Notes under the pieces: model-generated
Database searches by the model: none
What the model saw: only the letters and a program-made list of their open reading frames with translations
What the model was told of the DNA's origin: nothing
Program-made: the position numbers and the translations under genes
Assembly: GCA_030549205.1 (NCBI GenBank)
Contig: JAUKTV010000001.1
Coordinates: 1,178,001-1,242,000, forward strand
DNA: 64,000 nt
Source: Apiosordaria backusii
Lineage: Eukaryota; Ascomycota; Sordariomycetes; Sordariales; Lasiosphaeriaceae
Direction of reading: 5' to 3'
Shown: positions 13,026-23,892 of the stretch, one piece after another
Position numbering within the stretch: the first letter of the stretch is position 1
How the letters are laid out: each line of letters begins with the position of its first letter

Positions 13026-15372
13026 TCACAGCTTCGCCTTCCCACTAGCCTCCTGCCTCCCCAACCCCTGACTCAACCCAACCCTCTCCCACCAAAACTT
13101 ACACGCCTCCCTCTCTAACTTACTCAACGTCTCCACCTTCGCCGGCGTACCTTCCTTCCTACTCCCCTCACTAACATCCCTATCCCTTTCATTATTCCCC
13201 TCCCCAAACACCATCACCTTCCCCTTGCCCATATCCTTCCACCAGCCCTCCTTGTGGAAAGGACTCACAAACCTCGGCCACTCCACCCTCTTCCCTCTAG
13301 CATGGTTAGCATCCCCTTGCTTACTAGCAATGAAACCCGACCAGAAAGAAATCATCTCGTCCGCGGTCTTGACGAGGCCAGGGCGTTCACCCCTGTAGCC
13401 TAAAAACTCCATATCGTGAGCAACAACAGGTGCCTCGTCGCCGTGGTTAGCGGCGCCAAAGAGACCGGTGGCAGCATAGCGGTAGACGTAGACTTCTGGG
13501 ACGCCGGATAGAGTCATGAAATGGGCTGTTTGGAGGACGGGGCAGATGTATGCGTAGTGGCTGTAGGCTGTGTCGAGGCGGTTCCATTGGGCGCCTTTGC
13601 CTGAGGGGACGGAGACGTAGGGGCTGGTGTGGGGGTGGGTCACTGGGTCGGGGTATAACTTTTCCAAATGGTCGAGATCAGAGTCTTTCAGGGTGGGAAT
13701 CAAGGTCTTGAAGAAGGAGCGGAACTCAGAGTTGGTGGATGCGTCGGGGGGGATGAAGATTGTGCCTTCGTTTGTGTTGTAGCCTGTGATGATGGGGATT
13801 TGGAGGTGGTGATTGTTCTGCCAGGAGGAAATGGGGAGGTCGGGGATAATATCTGGGAGGGTGTGGTTGACTTGAGATGAATTGGAATAGGGGTTTGGGC
13901 CGTCGATGACGGGTTGGAAGGGCCAGGTTACGCTGTCGACGTACTTGTCCCAGACGGCTTTGGAGCCGTAGATGATTGTTTCGAGGGGAAGCTTGCGGAG
14001 GTGAGAGAAGATCTCGGATTCGGGGACGTGGGCTGCGTTGATGGCGGTGAGGAATTCGCGGAATTGGATTAGGTGTCGGGGGTGGGTGGGATAGAAGACT
14101 GCGCGGGCGGTGGTGGCGCCGGATTCAAGGATAGCTTTGTGGAAGGGTGCTGGTTTGGAGGAGTTGGAGTAGTGCATGATGTGATGGCCAATCTGCTGGT
14201 GTTAGCATCTTATGTTCGATCTGCTGGGACGGGATATAGAGACATACCGAATGAGCACCGGCACTCAGCCCCATGATGGTGACGTTGCCCTTATCACCAC
14301 CGAAGGCACCAATATTGTCTTGCACCCACTCCAGAAGTGCCTGCTGGTCTCTCAGTCCAAGATTCAGGAGTCCTTCCCTGGCAGTAACATCACTGGGCAA
14401 AAAGCCCAGTGCGCCCACTCTGTAGTTGAAGTTCACCGCGATGACATCGTGTTCCGCCCAGGCAACAAAACTGGCCATGTTCCTCTCAATACCCTTTCCA
14501 GCATTAAACCCTCCCCCGTGGATATACACCACGACTGGCAGCTTGACCTCATATCCATGCTTATCCTTCCCATGCTTGCCCTTGACAAGTCCGGCAGGCC
14601 TGTAAACGTTCACGTTCAGGCAATCCTCGCCCTGACCCCTATAAACCACCCCATCATTAATCGGGCAAAACTCCCCATACTCGGTGGCCTGAAACGTTTC
14701 TTTTGATGGCTTCAATGGTTGTGGTGGCCTGAACCTGTTCTGCCCTCCCGTCGTCTGGGCATACGGGATGCCCCTGAATGTCTCCACCGCTTTCTTGAAC
14801 CTTGGCGCCTTGAAGTTTGTCGTCCCGATGTATATACCCTGCTTCAATTCCACTGCTGGAGCCGTTGCTTTCACGCCGCCGCCCTTCCCCTTCCCTTTCC
14901 CTGCTGCTGCCGTTGGTTTTGTCATTCTGACCAGTGTCGTCTCTGTGGTCGATGGTGGTAAAATGAACGCCGGCAACTCTCCCAATGAAATCTTCGTCTC
15001 TTGCTGTCCCGGCCTTGATGACCCAAACCCTACTCCCGAATGCGAATTCCTCAATGAATACCCGTATCCGTGACCGTAAACCCTGAGGTAGATCCACACC
15101 AGCACTAACACAGCAAGTCCTGATATCCAAAGCAATATCCTATTACTGAAAAATCCCGCGCGGTTGTGGGTGTAAGAGTATGATCTCTGATGTGGTCGGA
15201 CCAGGGGCCTCTGCTTTATACCCATTCCTATTCCTCCTCCTCCTCCATGCGACGAGGTTCGGGTTCGGTGTTGTTGTTGGAGAAGAAGCTCCACCGTTGC
15301 ACTTCTTCCTGACCGGGACCCGCTGCTGCCGCCGCTAAGATGCGGAGAAGCTTCGCGGTCCTTGGCGTCCAT
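13026..15372 (-). CDS. Type-B carboxylesterase/lipase with N-terminal membrane anchor
   Basis: Two exons, 15372-14248 and 14192-13026, give 763 residues. The 55-nt intron (donor GTATGT, branch GCTAAC, phase 0) splits the nucleophile elbow so that GLSAGAHS is followed by IGHHIM. The carboxylesterase type-B fold (alpha/beta hydrolase) fills residues about 175-740. GxSxG with Ser is the nucleophile, an oxyanion-type HGGGF motif lies upstream, EDCLNVNVY is the family signature, an acidic residue sits in GYNTNEGT, and a late His (NHGDE region) completes the likely triad. Residues about 1-75 are Ser/Gly/Arg-rich and disordered. One hydrophobic segment (about 80-100, ILLWISGLAVLVLVWIYL) with no cleavage site suggests a type II membrane protein with its catalytic domain in the lumen or outside. 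Substrate unknown. It is convergent with nothing nearby; its 3' end faces the gene-poor region. Confidence 0.88.
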
Positions 15373-16343
15373 GGTTGCGTCTTGGTTCCCGCTGCAAGAA
15401 CGGGGAGAAAAGAAGGGTCTCGGCTATAATCTACCGGTGTATATCGCCATATCCATATTATTCCTTCTCTTTGGGATGTTGAGATTTTCTTTTTTGATTT
15501 GGCTTCTTGCAGGACACAAAGGCTGAAGGTTTGTGTGGCTCTGGCTAACGGTTTCCGGGTCCGGTCGCTCGGGGTAATTGGTCCAGCGCTGGTTCAGGTG
15601 GTACAGTGGTGGGCGGTTGATATCTGGGTTGGCGCAAACTTTAAAGATTGTGAAGAAATCTTGTGCGATTGAAATTTTTATCTTAATCTACAAAGAGCAG
15701 TGTATGAAGAACGACTGAAGCGAATACGATGGTGCAACAAACGACGTCTGACATCGTGACGGCGGCACAGGCGCAACGATACTTACGTGTTTCACCTCGT
15801 TTTCGGATCAACGACGGTGAGGCTGCATAGTCAACCCTCAACAATCGCCCAATCGAGCTTGATCTATCGACGTGTAACACGAGATATTCCTACCTTACTC
15901 CTTTCTTGTCAGGAACAGACACCCGTTGGGTAAAGGCGCTATGCCTTGCACGGTCTCCGGTTCGGACGATGGGGGCTGTTGGCTGTTGGTCTTCTCGGTC
16001 CACTATTTTTGTCCCAAGGAAGAGCTTGGTAGACCACTGGTAGCCGTCCTGTATGCGGGTGAGATTGTGTCAGTTCGACCGTATTTACAGACTGGTAGTA
16101 GATGGGTGTTTGTACGTGCAGATCTGCACTTGTTATTCGTCGGCTTGCAGGTGGGTGGGAGAGAGGTGAACATGGGTTACACTGAACAGTTCAGGCCACC
16201 AGGCTCGCCCACGTAACCAGCAGCCGGGCAAGGCTCTGCGGGGAAACATGGCCATTTCTCATTCTTCTCGTCTCTAGTAACGTAGAAGAACAAATCATCA
16301 GTCTAGAGAATACCAGCGAAAAGCCCACGATCAGATTACCGGG
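15373..16343. other. Intergenic, divergent promoters of esterase and NLR
   Basis: 971 bp between the start of the minus-strand esterase and the plus-strand NLR start. Only short unsupported frames are present. It must contain both promoters; I see no element I can name. Confidence 0.6.
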
Positions 16344-19300
16344 ATGCGGCGATTACGGAAGGCACTTCGCAGAGACCGGAAGCCGAAGGCTCTAGCGACC
16401 GATGAGGACCCACAGGAGGAACGTTCCACTCCGCCGGTGCCGTCGACTGGGATCCTCCCAACTGACAGTAACCATACCGTCATCCCAAAACCTGCCGTGA
16501 TTAACAAGTTGCGTACACCCGCTCGTTCTACACCTGGATTATCCACTAATAGTTGTTAGTACCACTGCGGAAACACCGCAGGGAATAACTCCAGAAGGAT
16601 CGCAGGACCATCAGTTAGTGATTCGACCTTCCATTGGCAACAATGTAGCCAGCAAGGTTACCCTGCCGCGCCGCCCGGCCAAGCGGGGAGACTTCAAAAT
16701 CGCTATCATCTGTGCGCTGCCGATCGAGGCCGACGCCGCACATGCCCTCTTCGATCGCTATTGGGATTACGATGGTCCGCCTTATGATAAAGCTGCAGGG
16801 GATCCGAACGCCTACTCTACCGGCGCCGTTGGCCGCCACAACGTCGTCCTTGCGCACATGCCAGGCATGGGAAAGGCCAGATCTGCGAGCGTCGCTGCTT
16901 TCTGTAAACAGAGCTTTCCTAATATCAAGCTTGCTCTCGTGGTTGGAATCTGCGGTGGAGTGCCTTTCGGCCCCAACAACAAAGAGATCCTACTCGGCGA
17001 CGTTATTATCAGCAATGGCGTGGTTCAGTACGATCTTATACAGCGGCTTCCCGGACGCTTTATCCGAAAAGGCGCCATCACAGACTCCCTAGGCAGGCCT
17101 GATCAAGAGATTACCTCTTTACTTAAAAAGCTGAGCTCCCGGATTCCCCGGAACATGCTTCACAACGAGATGATTGCTTTCCTGGACGTCCTGCGTGCCC
17201 AGGCAGATCTGGCTGCTGGGTATCCAGGTACCGATCGAGACAAGCTTTATCAGGCGGCATATGGTCATGTCAATGATAAAATGCCGTGCAAGGACTGTTG
17301 CGACGACCTCAGGTTGATGCCACGCAGTCGGCTAGGCGGGGGAAGCCCACAGCCCGAAGTTCACTTCGGGCTGATAGCGTCAGGCGACTCAGTAATGAAG
17401 TCAGGGGAAGACCGCGATGCCATTGCGCAGGAGTCACCACCGCCAGATACTATACTAGGGTTTGAGATGGAGGGTGCTGGGGTGTGGGACATCTTCCCTT
17501 GTGTGGTGATTAAGGGTGTCTGTGACTATGCCGACAGCCACAAGACTGAAGATTGGCAGCAATATGCGGCGGCGACCGCAGCAGCGTGTATGAAAGCATT
17601 TTTGAGGCATTGGATACCCTCTCCTTCTGTTCAGGATGATACTGCAAGGCCTCCGTGTACGTAACAGCTTCATGGTTTCTCTTAACCTATATCAGCTAGA
17701 AGTATTCTTACACAGCTACAGTCCATGTTCCATATGAGGAAAACAAGAGTTTCATCGGCCGATCAGAGATTCTAGATAGACTCCGTCAGTTGCCGCTCGG
17801 GTCCACCTCGCACACTCGAGTCGCCCTCTCCGGTTTGGGTGGCATCGGGTAAGCTCATTCTGCCCTTTGTTTGGACTTTCCTAACGCTTAACAGGAAAAC
17901 ACAAATTGCCATACAATATACGTATTGGATTAAGGAGACCTATCCTGATATGCCAGTCTTTTGGGTCCACGCAAGCAATGACGAGCGATTCCGCGGAGGA
18001 TACACTGCTATCGCACAGAAATGCAAGATCCCCGACCACGACAACCCCAAGGAAGACGTGATGGCGCTGGTGAAGGGATGGCTAGAGTGTGACAGCCGTG
18101 GGGAGTGGCTCATGGTGATCGATAATGCCGATGATCTAGAGCTTTTCTTCCGCCAAAAGGGAGGCTTGGGACATTACCTTCCCCAATGTGCACACGGCAC
18201 TATCCTCGTCACAACGAGAAACCTGCAAGCCGCCTCCAGACTAACCAAAGGAATGTCCATGTCCATCATAAAGATTGGAGAGATGGATGAAGACGAAACC
18301 GCCAAGTTGCTCACTACACAGCTGGGCGAAGCCGAGACGATGGTCGGGGAGTTCTCAGCTCTCTCTGCTCGACTTGAGCACCTACCGTTGGCACTAGTTC
18401 AGGCGACTTCATTCATCCAAGAAAACTGCATTACAATTTCCGACTACATTCAGCTTCTAGACAAGAGTGACCAGCACCTTGTTGATTTGCTTAGTGAGGA
18501 TTTTGAGACGATCGGCAGAGACTCGAACACTCCCCGCGCAGTGGCGGAGACCTGGATCCTCTCGTTTGAGCAGATCCAGCAGCGAGATGCTCTCGCGGGC
18601 GAGCTTCTTTCAATAATGGGTCTTCTTGATCGCCAGGCCATTCCCCACGAATTTTTATCTACCTACACCGAAGACCAAGAAAAGGGAGAGCTACAACTCA
18701 CCAAGGCATTGGGAGTTTTGAAGGCCTTTTCTTTCGTCGTCGAGGTCAAAGACCACGCATTTGATATGCACCGACTTGTTCATTTGGTTACTCGAAAATG
18801 GCTTGTTCAGAAAGCCGTAATGCAACATTTTGCCAAGCAGGCACTCGTGGTGGTTTCTGAGTGCTTTCCACTTGGGGAGTATGAGAATTGGACGATATGC
18901 AACACATACCTTCCACACGTCTCTGCGGTGCTGAACCTGAAAGAAGATACTGCGTCAAGAGAGGGAAAGCTGGCGAGAGCAAGACTTCTCCATAGCGTTG
19001 CCAGACTATTCTACGAGCGAGGTCAATTTCAGACTGCTGAGAAGTACCAAGAAGAAGCAGTAGAACTGAAACAAGCCGAGTTAGGAGAAGAAGATCCCAA
19101 TACATTAGTTAGTATGAATGGCCTAGCGTTGACGTACTGGAGCCTAGGCCGCTGGAAGGAGGCCGAATTGTTAGAGGTGCAAGTACTGGATATTCGAAAG
19201 AGGGTTTTAGGAAAAGAGCATCCCGATACGTTGACTAGTATGAACAACCTAGCGTCAACGTACAAAGACCAAGGCCGGTGGGAGGAGGCCGAATTGTTAC

Positions 19301-20673
19301 AGGTGCAAGTCCTGGATATTGAAAAGAGGGTTTTAGGAGAAGAGCATCCCCATACGTTGATTAGCATGAATAACCTAGCGTCAATGTACCAACACCAAGG
19401 CCGGTGGGAGGAGGCCGAATTGCTACAGGTGCAAGTACTGGATATTCGAAAGAGGGTTTCAGGAAAAGAGCATCCCTATACTATAGCCTACATGTACAAC
19501 CTGGCCAGAAGTTGGCAGGAAATGGGCCGTCTTAACGACGCTTTGGGGTTGATGCAGGACTGCCTTCGTCTGGGGCAGGAAGTCCTTGGGATGGAGCACC
19601 CAGACACATTAAGCAGCATGCACGAACTTGCGTTTATATTGCAGGAGCTGGGCAGGTTGGACGAAGCTTTGCCTTTATTGATAGAGTGCTTTCAGCTTGA
19701 TCAGAAAATCCTCGGGTTAAATCACAGAGACACATTAATCAGCATGTACGACCTCGCCTTTTTATGGAGGGATTTGGGCCGCCTTGACGATGCGTTAGAG
19801 CTGATGCAGGACTGCCTTCGTCTAAGGCAGGAAGTCCTTGGGATGGAGCACCCACATACATTGAACAGCATGCACGAGCTTGCGCTTATATTGCAGGAGC
19901 TGGGCAGGTTGGACGAAGCTTTGCCTTTATTGACAGAGTGCTTTCAGCTTGATCAGAAAATCCTCGGGTCAAATCACAGAGACACATTAATCAGCATGTA
20001 CGACCTCGCCTGTTTATGGAGGGATTTGGGCCGCCTTGACGATGCGTTAGAGCTGATGCAGAACTGCCTTGGTCTGGAGCAGGAGGTCCTCGGGTCAGAT
20101 CATCCTGATACCATCATCACTCAAAGAGCAATGGCTTCGGTATACTGGAAACAAAACCAATTCAGCAAGGCCAAAGCAATAGAGGTGGAAGTGTTGGAAA
20201 AGAGAAAAAGGATTTTAGGAGAAGAGCATCCTGAGACGTTGACAAATATGCACAATCTCGCAGTTACTTGGAAGGATATGGGGCGCCTTGACGATGCGTT
20301 AAAGCTGATGCAGGACTGCTTTCGTTTGAGGCAGGAAGTCCTCGGGTCAGATCATCCAGATACCATCAGCACTCACGCAGCAATGGCGTCGGTATACTGG
20401 GAGCAAGGCCAATTCAGCGAGGCCCAAACAATACAAGTGGAAGTGCTGGAAAAGAGTAGAGGGATTTTAGGAGAAGAGCATCCTGATACGTTGACAAGTA
20501 TGCACAACTTGGCATTTACTTGGAAGGATATGGGGCGCCTTGAAGACGCTATAGTGTTGATGCAGGAATGCCTTCGTCTCCGGCAGAAGGTATTGGGGCC
20601 GGATGAACTCAAGACCAAAAATACTCAATCACGGTTGAAGAATTGGCTAGACGAAAAAATAACACGGTTGTAG
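16344..20673 (+). CDS. NOD-like receptor: PNP_UDP domain, NB-ARC, 13 TPRs
   Basis: Proposed exons 16344-16507, 16560-17656, 17716-17848 and 17895-20673 give 1390 residues. The PNP domain frame has no ATG of its own (it opens on GTG), so the first exon is inferred from a phase-matched intron with an ACTAAT branch; this part is the least certain. Domains: a basic disordered leader; a nucleoside phosphorylase-like domain (residues about 90-430) with ICALPIEADAA, GICGGVP, HFGLIASGDSV, FEMEGAGVWD and GVCDYADSHK; NB-ARC with Walker A GLGGIGKT, Walker B WLMVIDNADD, ILVTTR, LPLAL and an MHD-like MHRLVH; then kinesin-light-chain type TPRs. This is the fungal NLR layout. Such proteins are signal-sensing STAND NTPases used in heterokaryon incompatibility and probably xenorecognition; the N-terminal enzyme-like domain is thought to be the output. 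The ligand is unknown. Intron 3 (46 nt, phase 2) interrupts the P-loop. The MULE lies about 500 bp downstream. Confidence 0.88.
18979..20616 (+). repeat. 13 tandem TPR-coding units of 126 bp
   Basis: Each 126-bp unit encodes a 42-residue TPR ending in a motif like LGxEHPDT. Units start at 18979, 19105, 19231, 19357, 19483, 19609, 19735, 19861, 19987, 20113, 20239, 20365 and 20491. There is a higher order of two: units 6-7 (19609-19860) and 8-9 (19861-20112) are nearly identical 252-bp blocks, and units 10-11 and 12-13 form a second related pair. Units 2-4 are also very alike. Such high identity suggests recent unequal exchange between units. Confidence 0.92.
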
Positions 20674-21042
20674 GTGAGAATAGAGAAGGGCGATTCGACA
20701 ACCAAGGCTGACGGGAGGAGTGACGAGGCGGGTGTCGGTGATGGCAGTGATCATGGAAACGTGGGTGATGATCACCAAGGCAATGACAACGATGGGGATG
20801 GGGACACGAACGACGACAATGATCAGAAGACAGAATCTGTTGAGAGCAGGAATACGAATAGTGGTGAAGATAACACTGGGAATGGTGGCGAGGGGAACAG
20901 CGATGGCGATAGACAATTCCAGCCCGGCATTAATGGAAAGAACGGCATGGCAAGCGAAGAGAATGGTGACAGGAACAGTCAGGTTGGCAGTGATGGAAAT
21001 GGCGACGGCGATATCCCTGGGAATAGCGTCAAGGACAGATAA
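20674..21042 (+). other. In-frame Asp/Gly/Asn-rich open frame directly after the NLR stop
   Basis: Directly after the TAG at 20671-20673 the same frame stays open for 122 codons and reads as low-complexity acidic sequence rich in G, D, N and S (GDGDTNDDNDQK, GNGDGD). It has no ATG at its start, so it is not a gene by itself. It may be 3' UTR with a chance bias, a former C-terminal tail cut off by a new stop, or an alternative tail joined by splicing: a GT at 20670 and an AG at 20746-20747 have matching phase and would remove the stop. No strong pyrimidine tract supports that intron. Confidence 0.4.
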
Positions 21043-21186
21043 TGAAGATAGGAGAACCTCTCGGGGCTATTAGGGTGATGTCGAAAAAAGGGCAGAAAAC
21101 AACACTCGGCTTTCCTTTTCTTTCCATTTTTGTCTAATTTTGCAATATTCGTGTTGAATTTGCGCGTGTATCATGTAGTTTTGGAA

Positions 21187-21271
21187 GAGACTTGCTAGAG
21201 GGGCATTACCCTTTTTGCTACACGGGCATTACCCCCCATAGGGGTTAGGGTTATATATGGTCCCTGAAATT
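21187..21271 (+). repeat. Left terminal inverted repeat of the MULE
   Basis: 85 bp starting GAGACTTGCTAGAGG. It matches the reverse complement of 24840-24924 with only two differences, both C/T transitions, as RIP would produce. It contains GGGCATTACCC twice, a candidate transposase site, and a telomere-like GGGTTAGGGTT. Confidence 0.92.
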
Positions 21272-21445
21272 GACATGACATTTCCCAAGACTTTTTCCCA
21301 TCACAACCACCATCAATAACCACAATTGTCACTGCACTGCATTTTCTCCCATACAAAGTCCTATACAAATATATGTTTACAAATGTTGAAATTAAGCTAT
21401 AATATTGGAACGATTCTATCGCTTACAAGCCAATGCGCCATGGAA

Positions 21446-21481
21446 ACTGCCAGCCGAATTGCCAGCCGAATTGCCAGCCAA
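21446..21481. repeat. 12-bp tandem repeat in MULE subterminal region
   Basis: Three copies of a 12-bp unit (GCCAGCCGAATT type). A related subterminal repeat of about 20 bp (GCGCGTTTTCCTGGCC type) lies near the other end at 24628-24675. Subterminal repeats of this kind are common transposase-binding sites; that role here is inference. Confidence 0.6.
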
Positions 21482-23449
21482 ACTATCCATTATTATGCCT
21501 TGGCTAAAGAGCCTGGAAAATGCGTTTTCTGAGCCTTTTGGCCAACAGGCTGGAAAACGCGTTTTCCGGGCCTTTGGCGCCTAGATCCTATTTTTCAGGC
21601 GCCTTCTTTTATATCTGAGAGCGGGCTAAAGGCCTCCTTTGCCTGCGTTGTGAGCCGGACCTGCCTACCGGACCGGGTAACTGTGGTCCTCTGCTTCCGC
21701 CGCTCCTTCCGCCTCCGCTGCTTTCGCCGGTTATTGAGCCGGTTGCCGAGTGTGACAAGTATGGGCCGGCGCCGCCGCTTAGGCAGTTGCAGGGTTTGTT
21801 GGGGCGGCCCGGGGGAAGTAGGCGCTTCGGGAAAAGGTAACTGCGAGGGAATTGGCTTAGGGGCTAGCTTAAGGGTAGCCTCTCTTTTATACTAGAAGAG
21901 CTGGTGCCGAATGGAGGGTTTCAGCCGGGGGGCATTGCCTTTCGGAGGGCCGGGCTTGGTCTTCTTTGCCGGTGCCTTCTTCGGCTTTTTGGCAGGTGTT
22001 TTAGCTAGTATTTTCTTCGGAGCTCTCCGCTTGGCCGGCGCTTTTGGAACCTCTTTACCAGTTAGCATCCCTTAACTGCTATTCTTTAGCCGGCCTTTCG
22101 GAATCGCTTTTTAGGGGTTCTTATACTTAAGGTAAGGATCTATTTTATCCTATTATAAGAGCGTTAAGTTAGCGATTAATATCTAAATAAAATAAAAAAA
22201 GGCCTATTTACCAGTCTTTGGCCTAGTATATAATACGAATTAAGATATTCTAGTGTCAATTTTTCCCCCTTAAATAACAAAACCTGGATATTATAGCTAT
22301 AAGGTATACCGTATTGAACTTTAACTGTACACTCGTTATTACAGTTTCTTAAGGCCTTCTTTAGTAGCTTATTGCCAACCGGTATTGACGCTTTAGCGAT
22401 AAGATATTGCTAGTTAAGTAATTCGAGGCCTGTAAAGGAAAGCTTTTAAATAACGTAGTAGAAATACTGGTTGTTTAAGTAGTCCTGCCGAGTTTTTATT
22501 CGCTAATCGGCGTGAAGTTCTAAGAGCCGTTTAAACTATTAGAAGGCTATTTCCTATATACAGTTTACAACCTTCGGAATATCTCCTCAGCCGGTAAGTA
22601 AATAGCTCTTAATAGCGGCATTTGCTGATTCTATAGATAAGGTCGTCGTTACGCTTCGATTTCGATACCTCTTTATAAAGCAGTACGCCTAATACTCCCT
22701 TAAAGGCATCTATTGCTCCTGAATATAAACCAAAGTTCAGTTTTGCTTGGCAAATAGCTTATAAATAGCATTCTATACTATCTAGAATTACTTTTAAGTC
22801 TTAGCCTAAAGGAGGGTTTTAAACTAGACCTAAAAACTATGGTGGTTATAGAGCCACTTCTTAGGAATAGAGCCATCGTTTTTACCGCCAATATACTAAA
22901 AGAGAGTAGTACAGAAGTAGTAGTTTTGGTGATTTAAGGTTTGCTTAGAGCCTTACGCTATACTGCTTCCATTATTTTAATCCTTTTTAACATTACTGTT
23001 GTCTTCTTTATTGTCCTAATTCCTGTCTTTTTGCTTATTAATCCACTTTTCCTTAGCTTTAAAAAGGACTTTAAAAGTAACGTAGTAAATATAGATTTGT
23101 TATTAAGTATCGGGAAAAACCTTTACTGCAGTTGCTTACATCTCTTTTTATTAGTCTGTGATAATAACCTCTGGGTTTTGGGCGCTAACCTTTTTTAATA
23201 AGGACTTAATAGCTTTAAATAACTAAATAAAGGTTTCTTTTATCTTATTGCTATAAAAGCTAAAGAATAAAGAAAGGTTAGAATCGAAGGAAGTTCTGAT
23301 TGTAATGTAAAAAAAAGGAAGGTCCTATTTATTAATATAGTAGGTTAGGTCGATAGAAAGAATCTTATCAAACTGCTTAATATAACGGACTATATCGGGA
23401 TAGTAAAAAACTAGCGATTTAAACCGATTTAGGTCTTTAGCTGCCTATT

Positions 23450-23892
23450 TGTGACGAACCCCTGATCAGAACCTCTGAAAGGGATACACAGTTGAAGGTA
23501 GCTTCTGATAATAATGGTTCGGTGCAGCTAAACAGTGCACAACAAGATGTCTCAATGTAAACACAAGATACCGTGAATACAAGCTATGATTGCATACTGC
23601 GGAACTATTTACAAGCTGTCTAGTTCCTCCGTATATATAGTCTTCTTGTCATCCGAGTGCTCGTCGTGCTATGGCCTCGATCGCTCCTAGCACTTTGCAT
23701 CCTGCGATGTGCTCGTCGTGCTATGCCCTCGATCACCCCGAGCATCTTGCATCCTGCAACATGCTCGTGTGTCTTGGCACCCTAGCACTTCTAGTCCGTT
23801 CCCACTGGTTGCTTCCTAGCTCCTAATGATTGGCTCGGGACGTCCCCGCATCCCACATACTGTACGACCTGCCGCTGGTTTAACTTGTGACA
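23450..23892. mobile_element. Solo LTR of a retrotransposon, nested in the MULE
   Basis: 443 bp beginning TGTGACG and ending TGTGACA, flanked by the 5-bp direct repeat CTATT (23445-23449 and 23893-23897), so it has proper TG...CA ends and a target duplication. Its base composition is normal, unlike the AT-rich MULE around it, so it probably arrived after RIP had acted and then lost its internal part by LTR-LTR recombination. Contains a TATATATAG box-like stretch at about 23630. Orientation and superfamily cannot be decided from a lone LTR. Confidence 0.85.
23657..23760. repeat. 52-bp tandem duplication inside the solo LTR
   Basis: Two imperfect copies (23657-23708 and 23709-23760), each starting GTGCTCGTCGTGCTATG, with the start of a third at 23761. 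Confidence 0.8.

Noticed and set aside
16618..17664. NLR first domain as a gene starting at 16618
   Set aside because: The codon is GTG, not used as a nuclear start here; frame is open upstream and splice phases join it to the NB-ARC exons.
13026..20673. Esterase as the partner lipase (SesB-type) of the NLR
   Set aside because: The neighbour is a type-B carboxylesterase with a membrane anchor, not a SesB-like lipase domain, and lies divergent with almost 1 kb between; no evidence of a functional pair.
20720..21073. 118-codon frame overlapping the acidic tail
   Set aside because: Shifted shadow of the repetitive GAT/GGC sequence; Met/Thr/Arg-rich with no motif.
21180..21185. 6-bp TTTGGA as the MULE target duplication
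   Set aside because: Moving the TIR boundary one base inward gives a longer 8-bp perfect repeat, TTTTGGAA, which also fits the family.
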